Assembly: GCF_026241895.1 (NCBI RefSeq)
Contig: NZ_JAPJIV010000010.1
Span: 119,868-183,867, forward strand
Reading direction: 5' to 3'
From: Pseudomonas sp. RIT-562
Lineage (GTDB): Bacteria; Pseudomonadota; Gammaproteobacteria; Pseudomonadales; Pseudomonadaceae
Length of the DNA stretch: 64,000 bases
Shown: piece by piece, positions 18,959 through 28,260 of the stretch
Layout: each line of letters opens with the position of its first letter
How positions within the stretch are numbered: the stretch's first letter is position 1
Translations under genes and position numbers: made by a program
The notes under the pieces: generated by a model
Databases searched by the model: none
Seen by the model: the letters and a program-made list of their open reading frames with translations, nothing else
Told to the model about the DNA's origin: nothing

Positions 18959-20920
18959 ATGCATCCGGAACATTTTGATTTATCTAACCCTGTGTTCTTG
19001 CCCATTACAGATGAAACCTGTGCGGGCTTGTTGCTTGCCGATGGTGCAAAAGCGCTTGGCGTCCTGACGGATCCAGAGCTGGCGGCGGTGTTGGTTATCC
19101 AGAATCTGGCTCAAGCGGCAGAAAAAGACCTTAATGCAGGTGCGGCAGAGATCGTTCTGGCCAAACTCATTGCGTGGGCCGTCGATTCCCGAGCGTCAGC
19201 GGCTGTAGGGTTGTTGCCTGAGGCTCAGCGGCTGTTCGATCCACGGAAGTTGTACTTCGGCCGAAACGTCATCAAGAGCTTAAATCTGCGTTTTCTTCTA
19301 GCCGATGAAGTTTCAGCGCGGGATTACCTGCTACCCGATGGCAATTGGGATGCCGGGTACAAGATCCGCCACCATTTGAGCAACAACCCGTTCAGCCAGC
19401 AGATGGTGACGCCCAAGCACCGGGAGCACTGGTTGACCGCAGCACAAGACAAGCTGGTCAGAACCTTTCGCGCCAATCTGGACGAAGATCTGCATGTTCA
19501 AGGTTATGCAGGGATAGGCAAAAGTCACTTAATAGGTGCCTTGATGGAGTGCCTGCGACCCGGAGGGACGCTGGTGCTGGCATACACGCCTGAAAAACTG
19601 GCGACTCTCCGCAAGCGCATGGGGGTCGCTAGCGACAGGAACACAGGCACGACCTTCGAAGCCTTTGCGAAGACCTTATTGCACGGTCCCAGGCCTCAAC
19701 CCGAGAGTAAGCCTGTCAGGACGCTGAACAAGAAGGCGTTATCGCAGGAGCTCAATATCCTTGGTTTTCGTGGCCAGGATGCGCAGACGACACTCGACGC
19801 CTGTCTCAGGGTGCTACAGCGCTATTGCCACTCCAGGGATAACAGCTTATCGGCCAAGCATCTACCTCATTTCAAGCAAGCCTTATCCAACCTGGATGCC
19901 AGGGTGCTTCTTGAGTATTCGAGCCGGCTGTGGTCTTACCTTGAGGCAAACCCGGCATGGGGCAGTCGGACCGAGTTCGAAGTGTTATTGCTGATCAAGC
20001 GGGCAACCCTGGCGGGGTGCGTAGTGCCTGCTCGTTTTACCCACGTCCTCATTGACGAAAGCCAGGATGTTCCCGCGTCGTTGCTACAGATCATCGAGAG
20101 GGGGCGCCAGGTTTTGATTACCCTCGGAGATGAGTATCAGCAGGCCAGTGGCGAGATCTTCAAAAGAAAGCGCGAGGTACGGCAAAGCGATGTGAGCTAC
20201 TCCGTTCGCTCTGGCCGCAATGTCGAGCGTCTAGTCAACCCGCTGATCTCCCTACACTCGGAGAAGAGCAAGGTCCCCTTCGAAGGTGCTCGTGATGCAG
20301 ACGTCGGTATCGAGCACTATCCGCAGGGCTTCGTACCGCCAGAGGGCTGCGTTGTGCTAACTGCCTCTCGCTGGGACACGATGAAGTGGTTGATCCAAAT
20401 GCACGATTCCAGCTGTCCGTTCAGTTTTCCGGACAAAGCGGCGAAGCAGGACCTTGAGCTTTTCATGACCACTGCCATCGAGTTGTTCAAGCCGCAATAC
20501 TACAGTGTTGAGTGCAGCGCGGAGGGGCCACATAGGTATTTCAGCGAGATGGCCGATTGGCAACAGGTGCGTGATGCGAATCAATTTGATGAGTCGTTTC
20601 TCTGGGTAGAGTCCGAGTTGGAAAAAGGCTTCAAGATTGCCGATTTGACCCGGTTGAACAGGATGATTGGTAGCCCCGGCAAGAGCTGCGTGCTGATGAT
20701 GGCAGAAGATGCGGGGGGGATGGAGTTCGACCGCGTCCTGCTGACGCCCGAGCTGCTCACAAATGTGAAGTTCAAGGATGCCTATGAGTTCGATCAGCGG
20801 ATCTGTCTCGTGTACATCGCGATCTCGCGCGCCAGGCAACAGCTTTACCTTCCCTACGATGTGATCGAATGGGTCGAGTACCACAACTACCAGAAATACC
20901 GCGAGCTGTACGGCTACTAG
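18959..20920 (+). CDS. UvrD-like SF1 helicase / P-loop NTPase
   Basis: 653 aa. Walker A GYAGIGKS at 182-189; motif II IDESQD at 365-370; motif III LGDEYQQ at about 389-395; a motif IV-like SVRSGRN; C-terminal motif VI-like YIAISRARQQLYLP near residue 630. The first 170 residues are a helical domain I do not recognise. It is shorter than UvrD or Rep and lacks much of the 2B-type insertion. Such truncated SF1 helicases occur in phage-defence loci such as Gabija GajB, but no GajA-like OLD nuclease is present. The ATG at 18,959 is preferred over a TTG four codons earlier. A strong terminator follows. Confidence 0.82.
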   Translation: MHPEHFDLSNPVFLPITDETCAGLLLADGAKALGVLTDPELAAVLVIQNLAQAAEKDLNAGAAEIVLAKLIAWAVDSRASAAVGLLPEAQRLFDPRKLYFGRNVIKSLNLRFLLADEVSARDYLLPDGNWDAGYKIRHHLSNNPFSQQMVTPKHREHWLTAAQDKLVRTFRANLDEDLHVQGYAGIGKSHLIGALMECLRPGGTLVLAYTPEKLATLRKRMGVASDRNTGTTFEAFAKTLLHGPRPQPESKPVRTLNKKALSQELNILGFRGQDAQTTLDACLRVLQRYCHSRDNSLSAKHLPHFKQALSNLDARVLLEYSSRLWSYLEANPAWGSRTEFEVLLLIKRATLAGCVVPARFTHVLIDESQDVPASLLQIIERGRQVLITLGDEYQQASGEIFKRKREVRQSDVSYSVRSGRNVERLVNPLISLHSEKSKVPFEGARDADVGIEHYPQGFVPPEGCVVLTASRWDTMKWLIQMHDSSCPFSFPDKAAKQDLELFMTTAIELFKPQYYSVECSAEGPHRYFSEMADWQQVRDANQFDESFLWVESELEKGFKIADLTRLNRMIGSPGKSCVLMMAEDAGGMEFDRVLLTPELLTNVKFKDAYEFDQRICLVYIAISRARQQLYLPYDVIEWVEYHNYQKYRELYGY

Positions 20921-20962
20921 ATGATGTAATCACAAGACTGTGGTGCATTAATTCTACCCAGG

Positions 20963-20987
20963 AAAACCCACGAGAGTGGGTTTTTTT
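20963..20987 (+). terminator. Terminator after the helicase gene
   Basis: AAAACCCAC/GTGGGTTTT stem with a GAGA tetraloop, then T7. Ends the rightward transcript of the 18.6-20.9 kb pair. Confidence 0.92.
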
Positions 20988-21049
20988 GCAACCTGAATAG
21001 CTCGCTTAGCGTTTCATTTCGACTATTCTAAATTTGATTCGTTCGACTG

Positions 21050-22099
21050 CTAAAGCTTGCTTACAAGCTCCTCGATAGTTTGCTTACACAGATCGCGCTG
21101 CTCTTTAGCTACTTGTATTTGCTCGCCATAAACCTCGTACTTGTTCCTGTCCATTCGACTCATTGGAATGCCTTGATTGGCTGCCACTACGCCCGCACTA
21201 TTGAAGTCTCTCAACTCGACGCTATACGCATCCTCAAACTCAGATTGAGTTTTTGGTATAACATCTGTCTTAATAAACCTATCGGGATTTTTACTATACT
21301 CTTCATACATTTTTTTTGTTGCTTCATTAGACAGTGCTTTAAACGCGTGCGCCGCCCCTTTTTGCTGAGTGAACCTGTTCCCTAACAATAAAGCTATTTT
21401 AGGTCGATCAATGCCGAAAGCATCTACCTTGGACGAAAACGTGTATTTGCCGTAAACGGGGTGCGTTTTCTCAGTACCCCAAATAAGATTAAACAACCCA
21501 GTGATCGCAAAGATTGATGAGTCATCTGCATTAATTGGAACGAGAAGATAATCGCCTGACAATATTGCAATTTGCGTATACACAGAAAAACTTGGATTGG
21601 TATCTATGAAGTACGTGCAGGGCCGATCAGTTAACTGGCGCTTAGTCAGTTCCTTTATAATTGTGTGGATATCGATCCAAGGCTTATCTGTTTCTGAAAG
21701 TGGAGTTGCATCTGCACGCTCCGACAGCAACGGAGCAATTAACTCCAAATTGCCATCGCCAGACAGAAGGTAAAGATTGTCAGGTACGTGCTGATTTACG
21801 TCTGCCAGTTTGGTAATATACTTATCAAGATCAGAAGTTCCAGATCTTGTGATGCTGTCCGTAATATACCCAACGACCGTTTTAGGTGTTCCCAACGTAA
21901 TGAATTCTTGAAGCTTTACTTCCGCTTCTTTTCCTCCCCCCATCAGCATCATTGAGACGTTTGCTTGTGGGCACATGTCAATAACTATCACATCGCGATC
22001 AGGGTTTTCTTCTGCGTAAACAGAGGCGACATGAAACGTAATAGTGCTTTTACCTACGCCACCTTTGTTATTCCACATCACATAGCTTTTGTTCGTCAT
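21050..22099 (-). CDS. ParA/MinD-family ATPase
   Basis: 349 aa from the ATG at 22,099 (AAGGGA ribosome site); a GTG five codons earlier is less likely. Deviant Walker A NKGGVGKST (residues 11-19), Walker A' VIVIDMCPQANVSMML, and a YFIDTNPSFSVYT switch II region. Length and motifs fit standalone ParA partition ATPases, yet no ParB or centromere repeat lies beside it. It might stabilise an excised circular form or act in defence or regulation. Codon use is AT-rich, consistent with transfer. Confidence 0.87.
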   Translation of the reverse strand: MTNKSYVMWNNKGGVGKSTITFHVASVYAEENPDRDVIVIDMCPQANVSMMLMGGGKEAEVKLQEFITLGTPKTVVGYITDSITRSGTSDLDKYITKLADVNQHVPDNLYLLSGDGNLELIAPLLSERADATPLSETDKPWIDIHTIIKELTKRQLTDRPCTYFIDTNPSFSVYTQIAILSGDYLLVPINADDSSIFAITGLFNLIWGTEKTHPVYGKYTFSSKVDAFGIDRPKIALLLGNRFTQQKGAAHAFKALSNEATKKMYEEYSKNPDRFIKTDVIPKTQSEFEDAYSVELRDFNSAGVVAANQGIPMSRMDRNKYEVYGEQIQVAKEQRDLCKQTIEELVSKL

Positions 22100-22328
22100 A
22101 CCGTTCCCTTTCACTTTTTAGATTTATGAGCGAGTTTTCCCGCACTCAGCGTTAATTAGTGCCACGCTCACTAATAGCACAATGCCAACACTTAAAGTAC
22201 AAAAATATAATCTTCAGATTAGAAAAATGCTCTGAGCATTGAGAATGCTGAGAATGGCACCCGCACTGTTTGCATCGTAGCTAATTCTGCACTCGCTCAT
22301 GCAAGAGTAGACGGGGGTTTGGTAACAC

Positions 22329-22547
22329 CTACGACTGGCGTAGTCGCATGATGGCGTCGGTGATGCCTCTAGCATTCACGTCCAACGTTTCCATGGCCGT
22401 CGTTGCGTTAGCGGCCACATTCCCAACTCCATTCTCTGAAAGCCACTTGGTGATTTCTTCGATAGCAGCACCTAGGGCATGCTGGTTGTGCAGGAGTAGT
22501 GTCAGTGCGTCCGCTGTGGCTACGTTGCTTTCAGAGCTATCTGGCAT
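22329..22547 (-). CDS. Small hypothetical protein
   Basis: 72 aa, wholly helical, Ala-rich (HALGAAIEEITKWLSENGVGNVAANATTAMETLDVNARGITDAIMRL). A leftward start at 22,547 is preceded by CTCAAGGACGAT-type sequence. No family named. Its helix-rich character and reasonable ribosome site make it more likely real than the overlapping frame on the other strand. Confidence 0.55.
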   Translation of the reverse strand: MPDSSESNVATADALTLLLHNQHALGAAIEEITKWLSENGVGNVAANATTAMETLDVNARGITDAIMRLRQS

Positions 22548-22804
22548 GGCTATCGTCCTTGAGTGATGGTGCGGGAAGTCTAATCATCTCGCCGCTAGTT
22601 TGAGGCCACTTTTGCGGGTCCGCTGACACCACGGTAAATGAACAGATTTGCCCCGCCATTTTCATCGGACTCGACCAGCAGACTCGGCAGTCGTGATTTG
22701 CTGTGAACGACCCTTAGCTGCCGGTCAAAATTGGCTGAAGTTGGCCGACTCCCGCCCGTCATGATCGGCAAGGGGCGGCCGCCGATTCTCCAAGCTCACC
22801 GAAC

Positions 22805-23611
22805 TTACTCTAGCCCTTTCGCGACTCTGTCTAGCCGGTGTCCCTCATCGAAATTTGATACCGAGAACCCCCTTTCTAATTGAACTTTTTGGAGTTCGTC
22901 ACTGTTGATTTCCATGGTTGCGACCAAATCCAAAAAGGCATAATCCGTATCCGTCCTGCTAGATTTAACACCAAGATTTGTAGTTCTGTTAATACAGAAG
23001 GCAATAAAGTCTGCAATCTGTAGAAGTGGCTCTTCTGATGAAGACTCGAAAGAGCCTTTAAAAAATGGAGCACGTTCAGAAAAAACACTATGCCCAACAG
23101 GTGTTCCTTGCTCTCCATCAGTTCTATTATCCACAATTAGCGTTAGCTGACCATGATTTCTAATAGTATAGATATCCTTAAGCTTCACAAGCAGGCAAAA
23201 AAGCGACAAATCAGAACGCTTAGATAGATCCAGCCCATCCACCATGCCCGCGGCTGGGAATTGGATAAAAGGGTGATCCTCAAAGGTTCGATCATCAATA
23301 GTCTGTATGTGCACCTTCCATTTATAGTGGCTATAAATCTGCGAAAAAAATTCAAAAATATGTAAATTTTCCATATCAACTAGGTGGCTCCAAGGGCCAT
23401 TCCGGTTGTATATATCTACAAAATGGAATTCATTTGCTTGGACCTTAAGCTCACGTCGCACGTATTCCAAGCAGTTCTGCATTTCCACTCGCAAATGAGG
23501 AACCTGGCTATCTGGAATAGCAACTGCTATATGTGTCCGCCGATCTCCAGTCACATATTTTGAAAGGGACATTCCCCCTGAACTATAGGTATCATCGATT
23601 ACTATGTGCAT
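22805..23611 (-). CDS. DUF3800-like protein (probable RNase H fold)
   Basis: 268 aa from the ATG at 23,611 (GAGAACC upstream). The N-terminus HIVIDDTYSSGG, the central strand LTLIVDNRTD and the late PLLQIADFIAFCINR match the Asp-bearing strands and 'LQxADxxA' helix of DUF3800 proteins, which are common on mobile elements. The biochemical role is unknown. The gene is distinctly AT-rich. The assignment rests on short motifs only. Confidence 0.6.
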   Translation of the reverse strand: MHIVIDDTYSSGGMSLSKYVTGDRRTHIAVAIPDSQVPHLRVEMQNCLEYVRRELKVQANEFHFVDIYNRNGPWSHLVDMENLHIFEFFSQIYSHYKWKVHIQTIDDRTFEDHPFIQFPAAGMVDGLDLSKRSDLSLFCLLVKLKDIYTIRNHGQLTLIVDNRTDGEQGTPVGHSVFSERAPFFKGSFESSSEEPLLQIADFIAFCINRTTNLGVKSSRTDTDYAFLDLVATMEINSDELQKVQLERGFSVSNFDEGHRLDRVAKGLE

Positions 23612-23838
23612 AGCGGTTCTCAGCAAACAGGAGTGCTTATATTATCCCGTATCGATAGGCAAACGCCTTTCCGCGGCGAGTGTCCATCTAGCGAGTGCTC
23701 CTTGGGACCACCAGAAATTCTCCTAATGGCGTAGCCCACTAAGGCTTGATACCAGGGCAACAGGGCTCAGGACAAATGAGTCCGCTTTTGGCCGATTTCT
23801 GCCTGTCACTAGGGCCCGCAATTAGACCACTACAAATT

Positions 23839-23867
23839 AGCCTACCTAGCTTTCCGCCAGGTAGGCT
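23839..23867 (-). terminator. Hairpin downstream of the nuclease gene
   Basis: 9-bp arms AGCCTACCT/AGGTAGGCT with an 11-nt loop, 9 nt past the stop of the leftward nuclease. The T-stretch is weak (AATTTG). Confidence 0.6.
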
Positions 23868-23875
23868 GAGATTTT

Positions 23876-25024
23876 CTACTTAGATTGATCGTTACGGAAA
23901 AGCTCGGTTTGTTTCTTTTCAGGAACGCTCCGATCATGCGGTTCGGCGTCGCTCGGGGGTGGGCTTGATATCCACGCTGTCGCGAATCTCTTTCTATCTA
24001 TCCCGGAGTAATCCAAAAGCGCACCTAACATTGCCTTTGATGCGTTACTAAGATAATCGAAAGAAGCTACGTCCAGGCTGTAGCTTTCCATCTCTAAATC
24101 TTTACCAACAAGAAAAAGCTGATCAGTCTTGAGAAGTTTCATCGCTTGGTCGGCAATAATCTCCGCCGGAATAGACTCAAGGTCCTGCTTCAGGCCTTGT
24201 TCGACAGCAAGTGCACTAGCCTTGCCAGCGGGGGAATATTTTTCTATAAGTGCCAATGCAAGTCGCAAGCTACGCTGGCCCTGATCGCTTGCGAGAGCGC
24301 CATATCTGACTGCCTGTAACATCAAATCGCGCCGTTCATCAAGCGGGCGAAACGCGGCATCTACGCTCACGAAGTCCAAACTCTCGCACACGATAGCTCC
24401 AGCAAGATATGCTAATCGCCCAGATGCGATTGCTGCGGGAGAGTTTGGTCGATAGCTTATGGCTGAAGTCGCAAGTCGGGAAAAACTTTCTAACGCCTTA
24501 ACCGCCGATCGTGCACCAAAACCGTCTGAAAGCGAGGACAATATCTGGTCGCGTGAATTTTGGAAATATTTTCCGCGAAGATCGTCGTCTACTGATCTAA
24601 GGCTAGCGGTGAGCTGTTCGTCCGTAATTCGCTGCGGATACAAGACACTATGGCTGGCCAGTATCCGCTGAATGTCATTCCCATCGATGAGTTGTAGATC
24701 TAAATTTTCTGCTATAGCTCTAAGGTTTGTTCTTTTGTCAGTGGTGGCGACATAAGCTCCATCGACCTTCAATGCAGTTGCTAATCCACTCGTCCAGAAT
24801 ATCCTTTCAACGGCCTTTGGGCGTTGCTTGTATTTGATATCGCAAATTTGAACTCGTCTGGCCGAACCTGTCGGGCGCTCATATAGCCACAGGTCCACAT
24901 CTGTTAGATCTTCCTCCGCGAAACGGAATGGCACTCCTCTCATGACGAAAAAGCCGGCCCGTAAAAAATATGCCCTTAACAACTCTTCTAGCACAGCGCC
25001 CTTTCCGAGTGTCTTGTCGCTCAT
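23876..25024 (-). CDS. PD-(D/E)XK nuclease-like protein (second gene of coupled pair)
   Basis: 382 aa. The N-terminal 115 residues look like a restriction-endonuclease fold: GAVLEELLRAYFLRAGFFVMRG helix (E13/E14), D42/D44 (TDVDLWLY), D62-x-K64 (QICDIKYK), then a basic helix. This is the 'endonuclease-like, Mrr/HJR-type' arrangement with Asp in place of the usual Glu before xK. The remaining 260 residues are helical, TPR-like in feel, and unrecognised. Its ATG overlaps the stop of the upstream gene (TAATG), so it is translationally coupled. Candidate effector of an undescribed two-gene system. Confidence 0.75.
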   Translation of the reverse strand: MSDKTLGKGAVLEELLRAYFLRAGFFVMRGVPFRFAEEDLTDVDLWLYERPTGSARRVQICDIKYKQRPKAVERIFWTSGLATALKVDGAYVATTDKRTNLRAIAENLDLQLIDGNDIQRILASHSVLYPQRITDEQLTASLRSVDDDLRGKYFQNSRDQILSSLSDGFGARSAVKALESFSRLATSAISYRPNSPAAIASGRLAYLAGAIVCESLDFVSVDAAFRPLDERRDLMLQAVRYGALASDQGQRSLRLALALIEKYSPAGKASALAVEQGLKQDLESIPAEIIADQAMKLLKTDQLFLVGKDLEMESYSLDVASFDYLSNASKAMLGALLDYSGIDRKRFATAWISSPPPSDAEPHDRSVPEKKQTELFRNDQSK

Positions 25025-26283
25025 TAGAAGTTTCCTCCACGAACTGCCTCTAATATATCTCGGGTAGTACGCTTGCTCATTGCGGATTGATTTTTTCGGG
25101 TTGAGATCCGTTTTGCTTCAGGTCCTAGATAACCTGACATAGGTCTACTTCCAAGCACTGTAAAAGGTTGGGAGTAGGCGTTGCCCTTGGTAAGTACTTG
25201 CAATGCAAGTTCTCCTACCTCTTTTTTAAGAAGACGCATGAAAAAACGCTTGGTGAGTGTGGGGTGTGCACGAATTTTTACCACTCGGTTGATCTCTAGG
25301 ACCCGATAGTCCTCACCAATGGCGGTAGCTGGCCCGATCTCTGCACCTGAGATAAGCTTACTTAGTAGGGCGGGCAGTTGGTCAATTCGACCGCTACCAC
25401 TAGATCTTGCTGTCATTCCATAGCTCAGTGCGGCGACTAAAGATTTCGCCATATCGAAACAATCGTCAATCATAGGGTCCACAAACTTATGGAAAGCTGA
25501 AGGAGATGTTACGTAAATGTGGCCTCCTTGTTCGTTAGTTACATGGTTGAGATCAAACATCCCTGCTGCGATAAGTTTTTCAAACACTGGAATCGACAAC
25601 TTGTGCTCTATTATTTGGTGTGAAAGGCAACCCACCCGAGCAAGCTCCTCGTTTACCTCTTGAAGCAACCTACGTTCTGTTTCTCCGAGGGATGATAAAA
25701 CCTTTTGAGTCTTGCTGATGGAGTCCCTTCGAAAAAGGTTACCATTAAACAAGAGTTTATCGTCACCTTCTCCCTCGCGGTCAATGAAACCAATTTCTTC
25801 AGCGCGATTCAAAAAGTCGTCGACTTGAGAGCTTGAAAGTAGATGCTCGTCCCCAATCTCTTCGGCAACACTCTTCCGTCGGACCGGCTCTGCGGAGGCA
25901 AGCTCTGCAAGTGTAAGCGATGCTTGCTCGTAATCGTTGGGTTCGGCATCTTGGAAAATGTCAGACGCCTGTGACAATGCCGCTCGCGTAGTCACACCTA
26001 GAATTGCGACTTCATTCTCGCTCTGAGATATAAGACGTCGTTTCTCAAGCAGTTGAAGGAGGCCAGTCAACTCAAGTCTAGGGTTAAGGCCTGAGGCCAC
26101 TGCTATGGCCCTCACTTCCGTTTTGGTGATGCAGTCTTCCCCAGTTTGGCCAAGCTTCGTGAGAAGTGTGGCGGCCTTCGCTGCCTCGTCTAGAGCCGGA
26201 AATTCGGCACTACCATTTGCGTCCAGTACCAATTTCCGCCCGTGGTGAATGATCCAGGCGCCTTTGGTTTCCTTATTATTCAT
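25024..26283 (-). CDS. Unknown protein with winged-helix-like segments (first gene of coupled pair)
   Basis: 419 aa. The ATG at 26,283 has AAGGA 7 nt upstream; a TTG 18 codons earlier lacks a ribosome site. Several stretches have the helix-helix-helix-hairpin look of winged helices (TKTEVRAIAVASGLNPRLELTGLLQLLEKRRLI about 55-90; LLSSSQVDDFLNRAEEIGFIDRE about 150-175; GCLSHQIIEHKLSIPVFEKLIAAGMF about 225-255). A basic C-terminus follows. It could recognise DNA for the coupled nuclease. I do not recognise the family. Confidence 0.72.
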   Translation of the reverse strand: MNNKETKGAWIIHHGRKLVLDANGSAEFPALDEAAKAATLLTKLGQTGEDCITKTEVRAIAVASGLNPRLELTGLLQLLEKRRLISQSENEVAILGVTTRAALSQASDIFQDAEPNDYEQASLTLAELASAEPVRRKSVAEEIGDEHLLSSSQVDDFLNRAEEIGFIDREGEGDDKLLFNGNLFRRDSISKTQKVLSSLGETERRLLQEVNEELARVGCLSHQIIEHKLSIPVFEKLIAAGMFDLNHVTNEQGGHIYVTSPSAFHKFVDPMIDDCFDMAKSLVAALSYGMTARSSGSGRIDQLPALLSKLISGAEIGPATAIGEDYRVLEINRVVKIRAHPTLTKRFFMRLLKKEVGELALQVLTKGNAYSQPFTVLGSRPMSGYLGPEAKRISTRKNQSAMSKRTTRDILEAVRGGNF

Positions 26284-26688
26284 CTCAAAATCCTTACGAG
26301 AGCATTGGGGTAAGAAATCATCCAGCGAATATGGCAAAGGGCCTTTATAACAGATTCATCATCTCCGGCAGTCGATATCAAGACGCGATGGCGCCGTGAT
26401 ACCAGGAGGAGCGGCTGAGAGGATCTGGTGGGAACAGAAAGTTAGCCGCCTTTCAAGAGCCACAGGCATCGAAACTTTTTCCAATTCGGCACCTACTCCG
26501 ACGGAATCTGCCCGTGAATCTGTGGCGGAAATATCAGTGCGGATGTGGCGAATCGGCGGACATCTTGCAAAATGTGGGTCGGGCCTTAACGCCATTCCCG
26601 TGCCATCTCGCTGTCAGCGGCTATAAATTCAAAATATCACTGGCATGAAATAGCCGCCCGTAGGCGGCTGATGTCACGCTGACGGGGC
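26284..26688. other. Non-coding gap between the coupled pair and the resolvase remnant
   Basis: 405 bp without a supported gene. Small open frames on both strands lack ribosome sites and motifs. It ends with the hairpin AGCCGCC/GGCGGCT (26,652-26,669), a possible terminator of the remnant. Confidence 0.4.
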
Positions 26689-26943
26689 TTACAGTGTCAG
26701 CTCCCTCTTGATGCGGTACACGGTCGCAATACCCACGTCTGCAATCTTGGCAATTTCTTCCACGGTGTTGCCGTTCCGCTTAAGCAACCCAGCTACCTTG
26801 TCCCACTTTGCTTGATTACGTCCCTTGCCCGCTGGCTTCCACTCTGGCTCTGCCACACGCTTGTCTTCCAAACCTTCCCGAATGCGTGCTACCCGCTTCT
26901 CTTGATCGAGGCAAGCCATTGTCGCCATCATGTCAACCAGCAT
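26689..26943 (-). pseudogene. Truncated serine recombinase (C-terminal fragment)
   Basis: 84 residues aligning along their whole length with the C-terminal half of the intact resolvase at 28,651-29,271 (shared LDQ.KRV.RI.EGL..KR, WKPAGKG.N and the HTH IATVYRIKREL). The catalytic-serine domain is missing and upstream sequence no longer codes for it beyond a few residues. The divergence suggests a second element once sat here, rather than a recent duplication. Confidence 0.8.
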
Positions 26944-27135
26944 GCCGCTAGATCGGCAATGTGGGGATGATTGTGGAGCCTTCCTCTATACAGCAACTGG
27001 TTTATGCCGCCAGAGCATTACAGGCAACATCTTAAGATCATCGATGCATAAGCATCACCCTTTGTCACGCCAGCCTTGAAGGCCATGCACTGGAAACGAT
27101 ACTGTATGTATATCCAGTTAACGGCGCTACCGAAC

Positions 27136-27444
27136 ATGACAGACGACCTAATCGACGACAGCGGATTTGAGCTTGGAATGCCCAGCCTCACAGACATGCT
27201 GCGTCACGAATGTGATTTGCTGCACTCCGAGCTTGAGGTGGTGCGGCGTGACCTTCGCCAATCGCACAAGAACCTTGCCGGGATGATTTGCATGTGGCGA
27301 GACAGCAACAAAGAGTTGTCAGCGTTGAAGCTGGAGCACGAGCGGTTGAGGTGGACGTTGAGCGACATGTACCAGCGTGAAAGGGAGCTTGAGACGGCGA
27401 AGATGGGGTATGCGTATGGCGATCACGGCAAGACGAAACCGTAG
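27136..27444 (+). CDS. Hypothetical coiled-coil protein
   Basis: 102 aa from the ATG at 27,136. Long central amphipathic helix (LRHECDLLHSELEVVRRDLRQSHKNLAGMICMWRDSNKELSALKLEHERLRWTL) predicted to form a coiled coil. No family recognised; often seen as a small accessory protein in Pseudomonas islands, though this is only an impression. A 20-codon longer frame is possible. Confidence 0.55.
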   Translation: MTDDLIDDSGFELGMPSLTDMLRHECDLLHSELEVVRRDLRQSHKNLAGMICMWRDSNKELSALKLEHERLRWTLSDMYQRERELETAKMGYAYGDHGKTKP

Positions 27445-27504
27445 ACCCAGCACCCCTAAGGTGAAAGACTCAGAGACCCAAACTGGAAGGCGCACAACAT
27501 CGCC

Positions 27505-27936
27505 ATGGAAGTGAATTTTCAGCTACAGCCTATCAATGGCGAAATCATTGTGGTGGAGGATGACACTCTTCTACGGGAAATCATGAGAGAAATTTTGGCG
27601 GATGTTGGCGCTCAGTGTGTTGCGTTCGGCACCGCTGATGAAGCGTTGGTTTACATGCTCGGTTCAGGCACCAAGTGTTCACTGGTAGTAGCTGACCACG
27701 GGCTACCCGGACAGCTACAGGGTGCAGAATTCGTATCCATGGTGCATAGCCGATGGCCGGAAATCCCGGCGATTGTCACCTCTGGATGGACTGATCATTT
27801 CATAGGGCTACCCCCCAATACCTGTTTTTTGCCGAAGCCCTGGCCGGTGGACGGGCTCGTGAAAGCTGCTGCGGAACTGCTTCAACCGGGTGTGCCCGTG
27901 AGCGAGAAAACTCCGCCCCCAAATGATGAAGCGTGA
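27505..27936 (+). CDS. Stand-alone response-regulator receiver domain
   Basis: 143 aa. CheY-like fold with the acidic pair VVEDD (residues 17-18 region), phospho-acceptor Asp in VVADHGLPG, Thr/Ser in IVTSGW and the conserved Lys in FLPKPW. No output domain and no neighbouring kinase, so it probably takes phosphate from a host histidine kinase or regulates by protein interaction. Confidence 0.85.
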   Translation: MEVNFQLQPINGEIIVVEDDTLLREIMREILADVGAQCVAFGTADEALVYMLGSGTKCSLVVADHGLPGQLQGAEFVSMVHSRWPEIPAIVTSGWTDHFIGLPPNTCFLPKPWPVDGLVKAAAELLQPGVPVSEKTPPPNDEA

Positions 27937-27981
27937 CGACGCAGCACGACAGGATCAGGCACACCATCAAGGAGATGCACC

Positions 27982-28260
27982 ATGAGTGAATATGAAGTCG
28001 GATTGGTAAGGCAATACACGGATGCAATCAGCGCCCTTGGTGTCAAAGCCCATTCAGGAGCAGAGGTAACTGGGGAGGTGAAGTCGGCTGTGGCAAAACA
28101 CTGCGAACATTTCAGGATTCTCAAGTCGAGCAGACCAGCAGCCAACCTAAATGCTTACAGGGCAGCATTGAAGATGGCGAGTCAAGTCACCCATGAGTCT
28201 CAGCCCAAGGTCAAAGCTACTTTTGACTTCGCCCTAAGCGTTTGCCCAACTGAGCTGTGA
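27982..28260 (+). CDS. Small hypothetical protein
   Basis: 92 aa with a strong AAGGAG ribosome site 7 nt before the ATG, 45 nt after the receiver gene and co-directional. Helical, Ala/Lys-rich, no motif recognised (VRQYTDAISALGVKAHSGAEVTGEVKSAVAKHCEHFRILKSS). Possibly co-transcribed with the receiver. Confidence 0.6.
   Translation: MSEYEVGLVRQYTDAISALGVKAHSGAEVTGEVKSAVAKHCEHFRILKSSRPAANLNAYRAALKMASQVTHESQPKVKATFDFALSVCPTEL

Noticed and set aside
18573..20920. Gabija defence system
   Set aside because: A UvrD-like helicase is present but the partner is a small acidic protein, not an OLD-family GajA nuclease.
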